This document shows, piece after piece, positions 46,901-60,890 of a stretch of DNA of 64,000 nucleotides. Position 1 is the first letter of the stretch. Each line of letters begins with the position of its first letter. A program made the position numbers and the translations under genes. Source of the stretch: Setophaga petechia (Eukaryota > Chordata > Aves > Passeriformes > Parulidae); the NCBI GenBank assembly GCA_024362935.1, contig JANCRA010000009.1:13038001-13102000 (forward strand). Direction: 5' to 3'. The notes below the pieces were generated by a model, which saw only the letters and a list, made by a program, of their open reading frames with translations, was not told the DNA's origin and searched no databases.

Positions 46901-48897
46901 ACACTGTCTCCACTCCTGGCTCCCTACCTCTTCCCTTTCTCCAAGTCACCAGTCACTTCCACTCCACAACAAGTAGGTTCTGCTTCATTTTTACATTACC
47001 TCCATCTGTGTCTTCATCTCTTATATTAACCTAGCCCCAGTGTAAATTTTCCACTCATTATTTCTCCCTCTTTTTCTTCTCCTGACCTGTCTCAGCACAT
47101 TTCTGTATTTCTTCTTGCTAAGGAAAATCTTCCTTATTCCTCAGACAAAGAGAAAACACGTCCCGGGCTCTTGTCCTGATGTTTCTTTCTGTATCACTCA
47201 ACCTCCTTTCTTTCTCTGTGATGTTGTTTCACAAAGAAATGGAATAATAGGATTAAGGCATGAAAAAAAAGTGAAGAACACAGGGCTGGAGCAGCTGAGT
47301 GAGTCCATCTCATTTTTTCCAGAAAATGAAAAGAGTACCAACAGTCCCTTTGCTATCTGCTGTGAAGGGAGGGCAGCCAGCCTTGTTCCCTTCACCCCAA
47401 GGTAGGAAAAGTGCTAAATACTGTGAAACAGCAGCATGGTCTTACCTTGTCAAAGGCTAGCCCTGCTCTATGCTTCTATCTGTGTAAGACTGCAGGTTTA
47501 GGCAAATAAACATATTTTCCCTGACACGGCCTATCCATTTTGATCAATTCATAGGATGCTAATTTGAGTAACTGAGCACAAGGATAATTAGCAATCTTGT
47601 CAGTACATTATTCAAATTAAGTCAAATGTGAGTAATCTCTGGATGGTTTGTGGTGGTTTGTTTTTTTTAGCCAGCAGAGAGGAGAATAATTTAGCAGCTA
47701 ATTTTAGACTTCTCTGAAGGAGAAAACCAAATTCTAGCGGCTATTCCTGCTTTACATGTTGAGAAGACTCTGCGCTTCCAGGAATAATATTTTAACATGA
47801 TTCAGAAAACTCATTTTCTCATTTTGCTGCCTAGTTATGGAAGAAAAGGTTTTGATTCAGTTGCTCTCCTATTTCTTTTTCCTCCCACTCACCCTGTGGG
47901 TGAGATGTCTGCCCTCCACACCAGGGGTGAGGAGCCTGCTTGTTACACTTGAGTTTACAGCCATTTGGTTCCCTGGATGGGGAAGTTGCTTGAGTCGATT
48001 TATAGCCCTTAGTGAGGATTTTTTGGGTAATACTCCAGATTCTCACTAATGAAATTCCTGCACATGAACTCTTGCAGGACTCTCACAAGTAACTTAACTG
48101 CACATATTTTACTGCTCCTCTGGCAAAGGGGTACAGCACACACAGGCAGAGAGGTGCAGCAGTTGGATGCCAAAGCATCCAAAGGTTGATGGATGGACTC
48201 CAGGCAGGGTCCTTTCCAAGCAGCCTTCAGTTTCTTTGGGACTGTGTGATAGTGATCTTCCTCTTCTCAAATGAGGCCTTTGCACCTGGCCTTTCTACTG
48301 ACCACCTCCATTCAGGTGTACAGCTTTGGTGTGCCCTGCTGGCTCCCAGTGTCTGCATGCGCCAGCAAGCACCAGCCTGTACTGGGACAGTTCTGCATGG
48401 ATTTGAGGCCTCATATGTGGGAAAAAACCTGGTCCCTCCACCCAAGGGAGGGTGCACACAGCAGTCAGTGCCCACCTTGCACATGAGTATGTGTTCCCCT
48501 GAAGGTTTATCTTCTTCTTTGAAACCCTACCCTGTTAGATCCATTTGCTTTGCTGATGGCTTGGGAGGGACAAGGCTTCCCAGGGCTCTGGCCCCATACA
48601 GCTGCTGTGTATATACCCAGGGCATAAGACAAAACTGCTCTGTGTCTCAGGAGCAACTGGGACTAAAGACACACTTTTACCATCCTGCCTGTCCCCTCAG
48701 TCTGATCTCTGCCCTGAAAGCCACCTCCTGCCCCATGGAGATCCTTCCTGAGACACCAGGAATAGGGTGGGTCTGGGATGGGCTGCCCTCAAGCTTTGCT
48801 GAGCCTTGAGGCGGAAACAGGACTGGCATCATCTCCACTTAGAGTAATCAGTTCTTTTATGCATGTGCCAAGGATTACTCCAGGAATCAAACCAAAC

Positions 48898-48925
48898 AAC
48901 ATTAGTTAATTAACATTAGTTAATT
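48898..48925. repeat. 14-bp tandem duplication
   Basis: AACATTAGTTAATT occurs twice back to back without a mismatch. Confidence 0.95.
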
Positions 48926-51900
48926 TGAAACATCCTATAGCAAGTAAGTTAGACTCTAGTGAGTCCTATCTATTGATTCCTTTATCATGTGAATGTGTAA
49001 TATTACAAAATAAAACAATCCCATTTTAGGTGATGTTTCTGAGCAGAGATTTTTTCAAAGATTTCTACCCATTTGGTCCCTGATGAAAACCCACATATGC
49101 CACTGGTGCTGGTACCAGGACAGTGGGAACATAACAGGCTGACAAGAATGTTCAACATTGCTCAGATTTTGATGAGGGGCAGCACATCTTCATCAGGGCT
49201 GCCTCTGCCTGGTGTTCCCTTGCTGGGCTCACTTTGCCTTGAGGAAACAAACACCAGCTTTGCAGATCTTGGAGAGCTTTGGAGTATTTTCCTTGATTTT
49301 CCTCTGAGGGTAACAGAGTCAAACTCTCTTGTGCATACCTCTATTAATTGCTTTAAGAGAGATCCACATCTTCAAAAGAAGCCCATCAAACATGCAAACA
49401 GACATGCATTATTTAGAGACAGCTGCTGCAGTAATGACTGTATGCAAAGAATAACAGAGCCACAAACCCTAAGCACCACATCTTCACAAAAGTCTCTGTG
49501 GATGTAACCCTAAGACCCTGTTAGCCTAATGTGACTAAGAACATCCAATGGTTCTATTGTTTTGCAGTTCAAAACTCAGTTTCCTCCCTTACTTCCCTCT
49601 GTTTGGATCAGCCCTGGGAATTTTTTCACTGAGAGACAGACTGGTGCATATTTGGATCAACAAATTTTTCTGAGTGCTTGAGAAAACACTCACCAGAAGG
49701 ACTGAGTCCCAGACAATGGACAGTGACAATTTTGGACAGATTTGGACAAACAATGGAAAAGCACGTTTTCAGCCATGGCTTGTACTAATGAATTCTACCC
49801 CCTAGAATCAGGCCATATGTGATATTGATTCATTCAGTCACAGGGCTTCCCACTGCACATATAATAATAATGCAGAGGCAGCAAGCTGAGTGGCTTTCAG
49901 CAGCATATCAGAGCAAAACACACAGCAGACACACAACACCAAGAGGCAGAAGATTGGAAAAAAAGCACTAGGCAAAGCTCTAGAAGTACCACTGACATGA
50001 TCCTGATGAAAGCTCCAAAGGGGAGCTCTTTGTGTGCTGTTTTAGAAAAGCAAAGTCTGTTCAGCTCTCAATGCCCAAGGCACTGCTATTTGGGTAATTG
50101 CTCACTGAAAACCAGTGACCATTTCTGTTGCATTTTCAGAGGGAAGTTGGAGACTGAGCTGTCACTCCAGTGAGCAGGAGAAGGGCTGATCCCTGTAGGG
50201 GTCTTGATAGAGACTATTTCTTGCATGACCATGTATAAGCTGAAGTACAGTCCCAGTGGCACCAGGCACAGGAATTTATCACCCTGATAGACACAAGGCA
50301 TCACTTCTCACTATGAAACCACAGAAGTTACATATTCTTCTATAACTGAGCACTGAGCAAAGCTCAGTGACCTTTAGAGGTTTGGATTCACTCCAGTCTG
50401 CTCTGCAAAGGTGAGAGAGGTTGTTGCATGGACACTCCTCCATGGGCTGCTCTGCCAAACCAAACTGAGCTGAGTCCAGAAGATCCAGACTGCAGAAAAT
50501 GCTGCCCTTAAACCTACATTTCTCATCCCATTCCAGGGCAAAATTGGGATGTATAATTTTGAGGAATATCAGAATGAACCACTTCAGCATTTATAGTATC
50601 AGAGTACCTGGTTTTGGCACAATTAATTGATGTTGTTGCTAAGTTCATTTGATAATTTGCAGCTCAGAGTTGGTGATTACATTATTGATCTTTATTGAGC
50701 AAAAAGATACAACAAATTCAGGGTGCTGTGACCTCCAAACACACTCAGTGGGACAAACCATTTTCTATAAACCCATGAGAAGAAAGAAAAGGGAAAAGAA
50801 GTCAGGACTCCCTGAATGCTGCAAAGTCCAGAAAATTCACGGCAGTTCACAGAACATTGGGACTTGCTTCAAATCTGTGGGAAGAAAAAAAAAATATTCC
50901 CCAGGAAAACACTAATTATTAGGGTTTCCTAATCATTATTTTTCTTTAAAATACCTTTCTAATCAAAGTTTACTAGTCAACTCTAATTCTGAATTTAAAA
51001 GAAGTATAATAAGAAAATTAGTTTTTCAAAATCTTCATAATAAGGTAGGAAAAGTTTTTCAACAACAGAAACATAAGTACATGCATGCCTATTTCCAAAT
51101 TATTAATTTTATATTTATATGAGAAGAGCAACTCTGTTGCTTCCTTTGATGTAACATCATCTTCCCCCTTAGGATAAGATAAATGGACAGAAATGAGTCC
51201 AGGAGCAGTGAGCTGCTAATGCATCACTTAGTTTCCAGCAGAACCTTATGCAAGGATTTAACCTTGGAGGACTCTGTAGAGCTGGGTGAAATTTTTCAGT
51301 GAAAATCACCAAAAATTCCTTGCTTTTCTTGAAACTTGCAAGAAACCTGAGGAACTGTTGTGAGATCCACTTTCTTCCCATAAAGCATAAGAGGGACTGC
51401 ATAACACTCAGCTTAAACAGCATTCAGAGAAAAAAAAAGAACTCCAAAGCTTCCAGGCCATAGGTACACTGCTTTCTGTTACTTGGTAAAAGGTTTTTTT
51501 CAAAATAATTCCAAGGTTTTCACTAATCCACTTGCAAAGACACCCACGGGCACAAAGGAGGTCTCAAGAGGGCTTCCTCGAGGGGTTCTGACCCTGTGCC
51601 CATTCCCATTTTCACAGTGAGGGCAGAAGGTGGCTATACAAGTACAGCATTCACAGAAATGTCCTTTTAGGCAGAAGCTTAGCTTGCACGGCCTCTAAGA
51701 GACGAACTGAACAGACAGTACCTTTCCCTTTGAACCCAAATCTGAGCCCCAGAGATGGACTTGAGCTTGTTACATTTGTGGTGGATCCCTCCCCAGCACC
51801 TCCTCAAAGGAAATCATCCTGTGAGCCTGATTTTAGTCTGCCACAGGTCGTGAGGCAGTCAGGGTGTTGGCCATGGCAAACAGCCTTACATGAATGGTGT

Positions 51901-53300
51901 GAGACAAGACCATGGGCAGTGCTGCCTCACACACTGCTGAGCGTGCAGCTCCCATTCATCTTCCTTTTTTCTTTGGCTTTGAAGGCAAACAATTCGCCTC
52001 AGCTTTGAATCTTGAGTGTAAATTTGACTTTCCTTAGCCTTGTAAAATATTTTAATCTAGTCCTTTCCAACTGCCAGATACAGCCAGAATTACCACTAAT
52101 GGGTTACAATACATTAAGCTTTATGACTTGGTGACTGACACTGTTTATATCACAGAGGTTTTCATTTATGTACATTCTGTTTGTCTTGATTCCCAAACCA
52201 CAAATTTACTAGCTAAAAAGGGCTGTCAGAGCTGATATAGAAAGCAGTATTTAAAATACATTTGTCAGCCAAAAGAAATCTGTGATAGAAAGTGTCTCTC
52301 TGGGGGTTTAATACAAAAAGGGCTATCAACAATCTTTTTTGCAGGAGTTGTGCAATTACCTAGCTCATGTATATGTAGACAAATGTATGGGTGTACCAAA
52401 CAAGTCCTGAGGACTCATCTATCATATAGAAATAAAATTTAATGCAACCAAATGTGTAGTTTTCTGAAGCTACACATTATTCCAGTGCCCAGAAAAATAA
52501 GGTAAAAATAAAACACAGACCCACATTTCACTGAAGGTTATTCGGTGTTTTGTGTCTAGATTTAGGTGTCTCTGCCTTTACTTTCAAAGGTACTGCAATC
52601 CAGGACTTTCCATGGACTTAGAGATATGAAACTGTAGTACAAATTGACATCTACGGCTATCCCATCTCACCAGACACAAAGTAACTTGCCTGAGGTCATG
52701 CAGGGTTTTGCAAAAAACCCCCAAAACTTGTGTGATTCACATTTTCACAGTCTCTTTGGATTTTCATCACCTTTGCCAGGAGTGCAGCATGGAGCAACGC
52801 TCTGGAAGAAGGAGATAAATACCCCTGAGCAATAGGCACATGCAGGAAAATTTTCTACAGGCCTTGAAAATTTGCTGAGAAGGCATTTTATGGGATGAGC
52901 CAAAACAAGAAGGATATAGGCACTGTCTGGAAATCTGAAAGTGGAGAGGAGAAGAAATCTTTATGGGTGACCACATTTAGAAACCTTGACCAATGATAAA
53001 CCAACACTGGGGCCTGGTTTTGAATGAAATTTTGCTGAGAGTCAAAACTAAATTATCACAAAAAAGGGATTTCAGTGGACATGATGAAATACAACTGAGT
53101 CAGTTGTACATCAGTCCTTGAATACTTGAGCTTACATAAAATTTTTATAATATTCAAGCATGATTTAGAGTAAAGATGCATATTTATCTATAAAGTAACA
53201 TTTTGGTTTATAAATGTCAAGGAAAGGCATGCACTCCTAGACATGAAGAGAACTGGTTTTACTTTTAAAAAATTCAACAAATTGGTCCCTCTGCTGTTGC

Positions 53301-53325
53301 TTTTTTTGTTGTTGTTTTTTTTTTT
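53301..53325. repeat. T-rich tract
   Basis: Seven T, then GTT/GTTG triplets and eleven T. No retroposon body was recognised beside it. Confidence 0.85.
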
Positions 53326-55482
53326 CCTAGTTAGCCCTTAAGAGGGCTATATAGCTTCAGAGAAGCTGGTCTCACACAATTTGCCTGGATCTCCTTTCCT
53401 TTTCACTGCAAATGTTAGAGCTCCTCCTGCCCCTAATGCACATATCCTTTCTGTTCCCTGCTTTCCATGACCACACAGCCCCACAGAGCCCATGTGTGCC
53501 ATTCACCCCTTCCCAAGGACTCTGCCATGTCTCCTTCCAGCAAGGTTCTGCCTCACCCTTCCCCAGATTGTGCAGCCAAGCCTCCAGCCAGGCATTGGGC
53601 TCTCATTCTGCAGCGCACTGGAGAAGACTGTAACTAGGTCCTTTCACCCTTAAAGCCTATGGCCAAATACAGTGATATCCACAGGGAGAAGGCAGCTGAA
53701 GACAGGAATTTCCTGTGCCTTTGAGTACTCAAAGCTGCTGCTGTGGTACCAGGATAAGCCAGGCTGATGCAGGCTCAAGCCTGAGCAGGATGACCCGGGG
53801 GCTGTAGAGTCCTTTTTGGCCCTCGTGAACAAGGCAGGCACTGAGTGCACTGAGCTGGAGACTTAGTGGTAGCAGAAAGAAAAACAGCCTCATTTCCTGG
53901 GAAAAGTATGTTGAAAGGAATCACACTGGCCATGGAGAATTTTTCTTCCAGTTCTGAAGGGAAATTATACCACTGCAGTGTTCACAGGTACTGGGTGCAG
54001 AGGAATTAAGTAAAGACAAAACAGCAACTGTGTATTGGTCTTTAAAAGCCTGCAAAACTCCCACTTTTTCTGGGTTTGTACAGCACTGAGTTCTGCCTCC
54101 TCCTGTAAAGCCCTTCATCTTTGAGTGTGTTCACCATGAGACAAAATCTCCTAACTGCATTCAGCATGTACATATAGGGACCTTAACCTCAGGTATGGGA
54201 TGGGTTATTCAAAATACAGGAGGCAGATTGACAAAGTGCTGCCAAGGGCCCAAGGTGGCTGAGCACTGGCAAGCTGGAAAAGATCACATTTTGTTTTTTC
54301 AGAGTATTCCTTGCAGCAGGCACCAATGGGAGCACTGACACACAATAGTCCTGGGGGCTTCTCTGCATTGACTCTGTCAACCAATGGCAAATCCACCTTC
54401 TCTGTGGGAGCAAAATGTAAAATTCGCTTGTATGTGAGGGCATAGACTGGCAAAAATGGCAAGCAGGACAATAAATCTGAGGTGCTCTGGGCATTTTCTA
54501 CTTCACAGTGGTTTAAACAAGATGGTTGTGTCCATGTCAAGGGTATGCCAGATTAGTTGGGCTGGGGTGGGTGACTAAAGTGCCTCAGCAACCCTATCAA
54601 ATCCGCTTGAATGGTAGGTTCATTAGGCAAAAGAAAAAAATCCCAAACAAGCTGGGGACCAGAGGGAGAAAACAGAGCAAAAGAAAGGGAGAAAAAGAAA
54701 AGAGCGGGTAAAATTTAAGACTGCATGAAGTTTCTAAGAGTCTTACAGGCCTTGGGATTTGTTAAGCAATACTGACTCTGAGAGCTCAGTGGTGTTAAAG
54801 TTTAAAGTGTTTGAGAAGGAACTGACAGACTTGTAATTATCCCTGCAGAACTGATGAAGTGTGTGGAGCTCTGCAGCACGTCTGTGAAGAAACCCCACCA
54901 GGTTAATCTGCCTCTGTTGCTTTAACAGAGCATTTCCCTTTGCCCGTCTGACAGGGCTGATCCACAACCCCTGAGAAATAACTAGAGAAAGGAAAGGTTG
55001 TTATGTTTTTCAACCTGTGAGTAAATCTCCTTTTTTTAATCTCCCTTATTCATAAATAAAATTGAAACACTTGCCCAGCAAAGATGATGTTTGTTATTCA
55101 ATAGCTTATTGTTGAAAATTCCTGTTTCCTGCTGCTAGGAAAAACAAACTCTTATAATTTTCTATTCAATCTCTTCCAGCAAGTGATTTAAATGTTAAGC
55201 TTTGCCCTGGTTTCATTTGTAATCAGACCAGGGTTTTAGATAAGCTGTGGACTGGTGCTGCCTGGGCAGAGTGGTGGCACACAGACATCAGAGACATGAG
55301 AGTTAAACTTGGAAGTCTTATACTGGCTTTGAACCTATTTTGAAAATAATTAAAAGTTCCCAAATTTATTTGAAGCTACTTGTCTTCTCCTTTATACATT
55401 TTTAATTATATTTGGTAATTTCGGAAGGAAAGGAGTTCTTATGCATGTAAAATTTGGATGTGCACTTCTTGAATAAATAATT

Positions 55483-55515
55483 TCATCCCTTTGACCAAAG
55501 GGATGATTTGGTCAA
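55483..55515. repeat. Two overlapping, mutually exclusive inverted repeats
   Basis: TCATCCCTTTG (55,483-55,493) pairs with CAAAGGGATGA (55,496-55,506) across a 2-nt spacer. TTGACCAAA (55,491-55,499) pairs with TTTGGTCAA (55,507-55,515) across a 7-nt loop. The arms overlap, so only one of the two stems can form at a time. Confidence 0.9.
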
Positions 55516-56383
55516 CTCAAATATGATTTGTTTTTTGTCTAATGTCAGATATTTCATCTGTACAATAGTCATTGCACGAGATAAATTAGAAAGACTGCAT
55601 TGTAAATAAAATTCTAAAAATACAGAATAAAGAAAGCCTTGCTACTTTCTTCACATTGCCTGAGAGGTAAAAGCCCAATATTCACTAATGTACACCACAT
55701 GTATTTTTTTTATTTCTGGCTCACAATTACTGGGAGGTGATAAATTACCCTCAACTGCAGAGAGGTGCTCTGCATCCACAGTGATACAATAACAACTTTA
55801 CTAAACATTTCTCAATATAAAAATAGGTAACTGCAGCCTTGTCACCTGAACAGTGACCCCTTACCTTTCTCTATCTCAACAGATCCTGCAGCCACTCAGC
55901 CACTACAGGGCAAGACCTGAGATCTGTGGACTGCTCCTCTGGCTGGGTACGTACTCTGCCTAAAATGAAACATCTGCAACAGCAACCTGCCCAGAAGTCC
56001 AGTGGCTCCAGGGAGTATGGAGTGCTTCTCCTTAAAACTTAGAGATGGGCACTTCCTCTCAGCACAGGTGAAAAGGGCACTTCAGAAAGGATTTGGCCAA
56101 CCAAGGCATGAGGGGCACCTGAGAAAATTACACAGGACAGTAAAATTAATTTCCTGTATGCTCCCCTGTATTGTACCATCACTTCCCAGCCCAGGGATAA
56201 TGAAATGTAAACACAGGATTTTAATGGTGGTGACTGCATAAAATCAGCTCCTTGGAGTTATTAACACTGAGGTTTAACAGAATCATGGATCTTTAAAAGA
56301 GGTCCTATAAATGTACATATATATTGTAGAACACATATCTATAAATTTTCTTTAGGCATACAATCCAAAGAGATTGCTGCTGA

Positions 56384-56399
56384 TTTTTTTTTTTTTTTT
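56384..56399. repeat. Poly(T) tract
   Basis: Sixteen T residues in a row. No adjacent retroposon was recognised. Confidence 0.9.
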
Positions 56400-57870
56400 A
56401 ATTTGTGGATGGGAGAAAAATAAATCATGATTATCTGGAAATCTACAAAATAACTGTTTTTTCACTCATCAGGAGGACTTAATGGAGAAAGAAAACATTG
56501 TATAGGCCTGGGGATGTTACAGAAAATAGTATTTGTATCTTTCCAATTTAAACACTTTATATTTCCAAGTTACCACCCATAGGTCAGATCCCCAAGAGCT
56601 GACTAAAAGTAGTTATATTGCTCTGCACTCTGTGGTGGGGCTGCTGTGGAGCTAAATGTCTGCTCCTGAAGATATAAACCTGCTTTGAAGATAGAAACTG
56701 GCACTTCAGTCCTACTGGGGCATCTCTGGAGAAATTAATTTTTTTCTCACCATGGAAGCATGTGAACATTTAGGGTAATAGATGCCAGCACCAATCCCTC
56801 AAATATTTTAAACCCTCTGCTCAGCCTCAGCAGCAAACACCTTTTCCTCCATTCTTTGCACTGGGAGAGGAGCTCTGGCAGGAGAAGCCTCAGTCTGACT
56901 CCCAATTACCAGCACAGCAAAGCATGCACTTTTAAGAGCAGGTCACATTTGTGCTGGCAAGATGAGGGCACTTCCACATTGGAGTATGAGGGAAGGCACA
57001 GAGCAAGTGGGATTGGAGGAAATCTCTTCCCCAGCACCTTCAGCTGAAGCAGTACAATCCTTAGGGAGCACGCAGTAACACCTTATGCTGGATACTGGTA
57101 ATGAACCCTGCAAGGGGGCAAAGGGTTAATGGAAAACTTACTTTCCTTCACATGCAAACCATTCAAAACCTGCAGATTACAGTAACTGCCATTGATTTTT
57201 AGTGGGATGAGGGCAGCAGGAGGAACATGTCACATAACTCATGGCTGGTACTGGGGGGTTGATGTGCAGAACGGGAAAGCTTGGCACAGTGACAGGGGGG
57301 CTTCAGGCAAAACCAAGCAGGGCAGGGAGGTAACAGGAGAGAAGGCCTGAGCAGTGATGTAAGTGATAGAGAAAGATTGGGCAACTTCCTACAGGGCCAT
57401 GATCCATGGATAACAGGGCTGGCAGAAAGGTGCCACGTGCAGGGTGCCAGGGCACTGAGGAGCTCACGGGTCTCTCCAGCTCACAGCACTGCTGGCACCA
57501 CTCCTGCAGGGAAGAGAAATGGGACTCTGAGGGGAGAACCTGCTTTGCATATCTGTGTGGGTGGCATGAACCTCAGGGTACAGGGAATCACAGAGGTTTT
57601 GTGCTGCTGCTGATCGGAATTTTAAAAAGCAGCAGCATTTTGTATAAATGTTACATTTGAATCTCTTTGACATTTTCCCCTCCGAGCTAATTATTCCCAG
57701 CAGCTTCTCACCATGCAGCAAACGCTTGGCACTGTGACAGTTATTAAAAACCTGTAAACAGGCTCTGGTGGAAAGTGCCTGGAGTCACCTTGCCATGTTA
57801 AAGAGAAACTGTCAGATAAACAAAACCAAATTGCATCTGTACCCCACTTAGGCAGCTTCAGAGATTTCTC

Positions 57871-58224
57871 AGAGGCAGAGGCTCAGGTAGGATCTTATCA
57901 GTAAGTACAGGATGAGAAGGTGTAGATTAGATTGAGCTGAAGTCTTCCAAGTGGAGCCTGACGACAGGACAAGAGGCAGTGGGAACAAACTGAAACACAG
58001 GGAATTTCAATTGAACAGAAGGAAATCCTTCTATGCTGTGAGGATGGTCAAACACTGTCACAGGTTGCCTAGAGAAGTGGTGGGGTCTGCATACTTGGTG
58101 GTACTCAAAAGCCACCTGGACATGTCCTGAGCTGTCAGCTGGACATGTTCCTGCTTGAGCAGGAGGGCTGGACCAGGTGACCTCCAGAGGAGTCTAGGCT
58201 GTTTTGCATTTCTGAGTTTCTGTG
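57871..58224 (+). mobile_element. CR1 LINE 3'-end fragment, ORF2 C-terminus still open
   Basis: It begins with degraded 'aggctcaggtaggatcttatc' and becomes clear at 'tgacgacaggacaagaggca'. A frame from 57,963 to the stop at 58,128-58,130 (56 codons counting the stop) reads the CR1 C-terminus: GSGNKLKHREF, LNRRKSFYAVRMV, HRLPREVVGS, LKSHLDM. The 3'UTR follows with 'cctgcttgagcagga', 'gctggaccaggtgacctccag' and a decayed tail 'gagtttctgtg'. The wording differs from the CR1 ends at 28.4, 38.3 and 43.7 kb and belongs to another CR1 branch, in which ORF2 ends with a '...LDM' stop before a long 'cctgcttgagcaggg' 3'UTR. Several minus-strand frames here are shadows. Confidence 0.85.
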
Positions 58225-60884
58225 CTGCAAATGTGCTGCTCCTGTTGAGAAACAGCTCTGAGAGGCACTGCCTGAGGGACATGAAGTATGAGGGATCTGC
58301 TCACCCAGAAGAAGCTGGTGCAGCACTGATGCCAGTCCTTTCAGGGACCGATTGTGATTAGTGCTGATGAGAATCAATTAAATACTCACCTGGAGCAGGC
58401 ATTTCAGTCTAGCCAGAGATGGGCTCCATCTTCCTTTTCTCAAGCCAGGAACAATGGTATGGCTCAGTTCACAGGCCCAGGGTTACACAGATTTTGCAGA
58501 TGTACAGAGCATAAGAGGAAATTGTAGACAAGAAAGAAACTTCCCTGCTTGGAGCTTCAGCTTTCAAGCACCAAGTGCCCAAAAGCAGGGTTTGGACAAT
58601 GGTGGCAGGACAAATTTGAGCTTCTCAAGCAAGGATTGTTTACATGTTAATCTTATCACTTAACTGAACAAGGGGCAAACCATGGTAGAGGTAAGCCAGC
58701 TCTTATGAAAGAAAATTTGATCTTCTTCAGACATTCAAACAGCACTTGACAGAATTTTTCACATGAATATAATAACCTAGTAACTACAGACGATTATCCA
58801 CATTTTATTTTGTTAAAAATGCTTCACCGTTCACTGTTTCACTATTAAAATTGTTCACTGTTTATTAAGTGTAAAGTCATCCCAGAACTTGCATTTGTAG
58901 GATCAGATGTTTTAGCTAACATAAAATCCATCCACGGGAAAATTCTAGCCTGAAGAAACAGCAACAGAAAGAGGAACAACCAATTAATAACTCGGTTTGT
59001 CAGGACAAGAGAAATACTGAGAACTTTTCAGCAGAGCTTCATGACTGGGCAGAATGAGGCCATGAGCCACAGCATAGGCTGCATTAAGCACTGCACCTGG
59101 AGCACTTTGCTCAGTGTAGAGGGCTCCCTTAAGGAGCTTGCAAACAGAATCTTAGCAACGTAAGAAGTCTTAAGAAGTCTCTGGAAAAAAAGGCTGGTGA
59201 ATTCGCCAACATCACCCATCAGCACTCATGACTGACTGTCCTTAGAGATACCAATACCTCCAGAGCTACAAACAAGCTTGACCTGCTCCAGGCTATTACT
59301 GCATATTTGTCTTTACTGAGGGTTACACCCCACATCATTTCTGCTGCCTTGCTAGCCAGGGAACGGTTGCTTTGAAGGTGGATCAGTGAGAGCTCTCCTT
59401 AAGACAACTGAGGAACTCACAGACCTTCAGTCCTACAGCTTCCTTCCCTCCTGAAGAATAGGTGCTTTATTTCTTGCCATTCTCCCAAGCTTTTGGGGAG
59501 CAGGTGTCACACAGTGTCACACAGCACCCCTGTGAAGATGGGGTGCAGTGACTGTAGAACCAGTGCAACATGTGAGCTCCTGCTATAAGGACCTTGATGG
59601 GGTACATTATAAACTGTCTGATTAGACCTTCATCTGGAGGATGTCCCAGCTAGAAATACATAAATGAGAAGTGGACACAAATCAGTTGATGATGCACAAT
59701 AATCTTCCCAGTAGATAATTTTCTTTAATGGCTTCTTATTAATTAACAATCTGCTTCCACTGGCGTTTTTTTTGTAAGTTGAGTCTGTAAAATATTAACA
59801 GCCTAGTGCTTTCAACTTTTTTGGAGTTGTTCTGTTTAACAGTCAGGTTCTTAAGCCTTCAGACTTACAAAAGCATTGCTTTAAAATTTTATTTCTCACA
59901 GGAATAGCTTAGCATTGTTATTTTTGGCTTATAAAAGCAGCATGCCTATAGATTTTCTATAAAGAATGTTTCATTAAACTCCATTGATGTAATTTCCTAT
60001 CACTCCTCTCCATAGCCTGTTTTCCAAACCAGTTCTTCCTTTCTTTGACAGTGAGTCCTTTAGGCCTCTGTATGCATTTGCATAATGCCTACTTACCTTT
60101 TCATCTTTAAAGAAATTATTTCTACTGTGTCTTTTCCCCTTGTGTTCAGAACTAACCAGTGCACACATACACTCCACCAAAGCTGCTTCATTCTTGCCAT
60201 GCAAATGCAGGTCCTAGCAGAAGAAATTTCATTAAGTGATTTCAGTGGAGGTACTTCTGCCTCCTGGCTGACAAGGGCACAAATAAACAAGTCAAGGGAA
60301 TCTGCAAAGGCAGGTAGATAAAAACACATTGTTCACCTTTCTCTACTTCCTCTAGTCCCACAGGTCTCTTCCTGTAAACAACAGGCTGAGATATGAAAAG
60401 CAAGAGGACTTTTCTTCTCAGGACAGAATTTAAATCAAGTAGTTACACAATGGCTACCTCTATGAGACTGTGTTAAAAAAGCTATTCTTTATACATGCAC
60501 ATTGTGCGTCACAAACTGAAACAGATAAATTAGTTGCCTATAAATCAATATTAAATCTATTTCTTTGCTGAATTAAACAATTAATTAAAGAAAAAACTCT
60601 CAGTGTGACCGGGGAGGTGAATTTGTTCTGTACTGACACAGCAGATGTGTGTACAGGGGTAGTACAGAGGGTGAAGCCACCATGCTGATGTGAGCTGGGA
60701 CCTCAGAGCCAGAGCTACACCAGGCAGCACTAACGGAGCAGAGTCAAGCGCTCTTAGATTCTTCAGCCAATGTATGATGAGCCGACACGCTCAAGGAGCA
60801 TTTTTGCTCAAAATTCTAAATTTTTCCTTTAGTTTCATATGAACAAGAAGAAGAAGCAATTGCATTGACACAAACTCAAATATA
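58225..60884. other. Non-coding stretch, no gene seen
   Basis: No recognised repeat except a 10-bp tandem TAAGAAGTCT at 59,161-59,180. Open frames reach 78 codons. It may lie downstream of the minus-strand gene at the right edge. Confidence 0.45.
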
Positions 60885-60890
60885 TTTATT
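60885..60890 (-). terminator. Candidate poly(A) signal (weak)
   Basis: AATAAA on the minus strand, followed downstream by GAGTTTGTGTC, which is G/T-rich. The upstream minus-strand text (60,890-61,018) has a 3'UTR-like look. It could be an alternative or separate transcript end. AATAAA alone is common in AT-rich DNA. Confidence 0.25.

Larger units (their letters stand above)
43981..57870. other. Long non-coding stretch, no supported gene
   Basis: Nearly 14 kb without a recognised transposable element. It contains the longest open frame in the window (48,186-48,809, 207 codons, plus) in a GC-richer part, treated as chance. Short inverted repeats lie at 45,905-45,928, 53,332-53,349 and 55,483-55,515. 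T-rich tracts lie at 53,301-53,325 and 56,384-56,399. A 14-bp tandem duplication lies at 48,898-48,925. The block 45,310-45,420 has the AT-rich, TTAATTA-bearing texture of conserved elements. Confidence 0.45.

Noticed and set aside
47640..47830. Possible LTR start (GTGGTGGTTTG followed by a T-run)
   Set aside because: Only a short resemblance to songbird LTR starts; no matching end.
49073..49507. 144-codon plus-strand frame
   Set aside because: No recognisable family and no transcript-like context.
53332..53349. 7-bp hairpin after a T-rich tract
   Set aside because: A stem of this length with a short loop is expected by chance in 64 kb.
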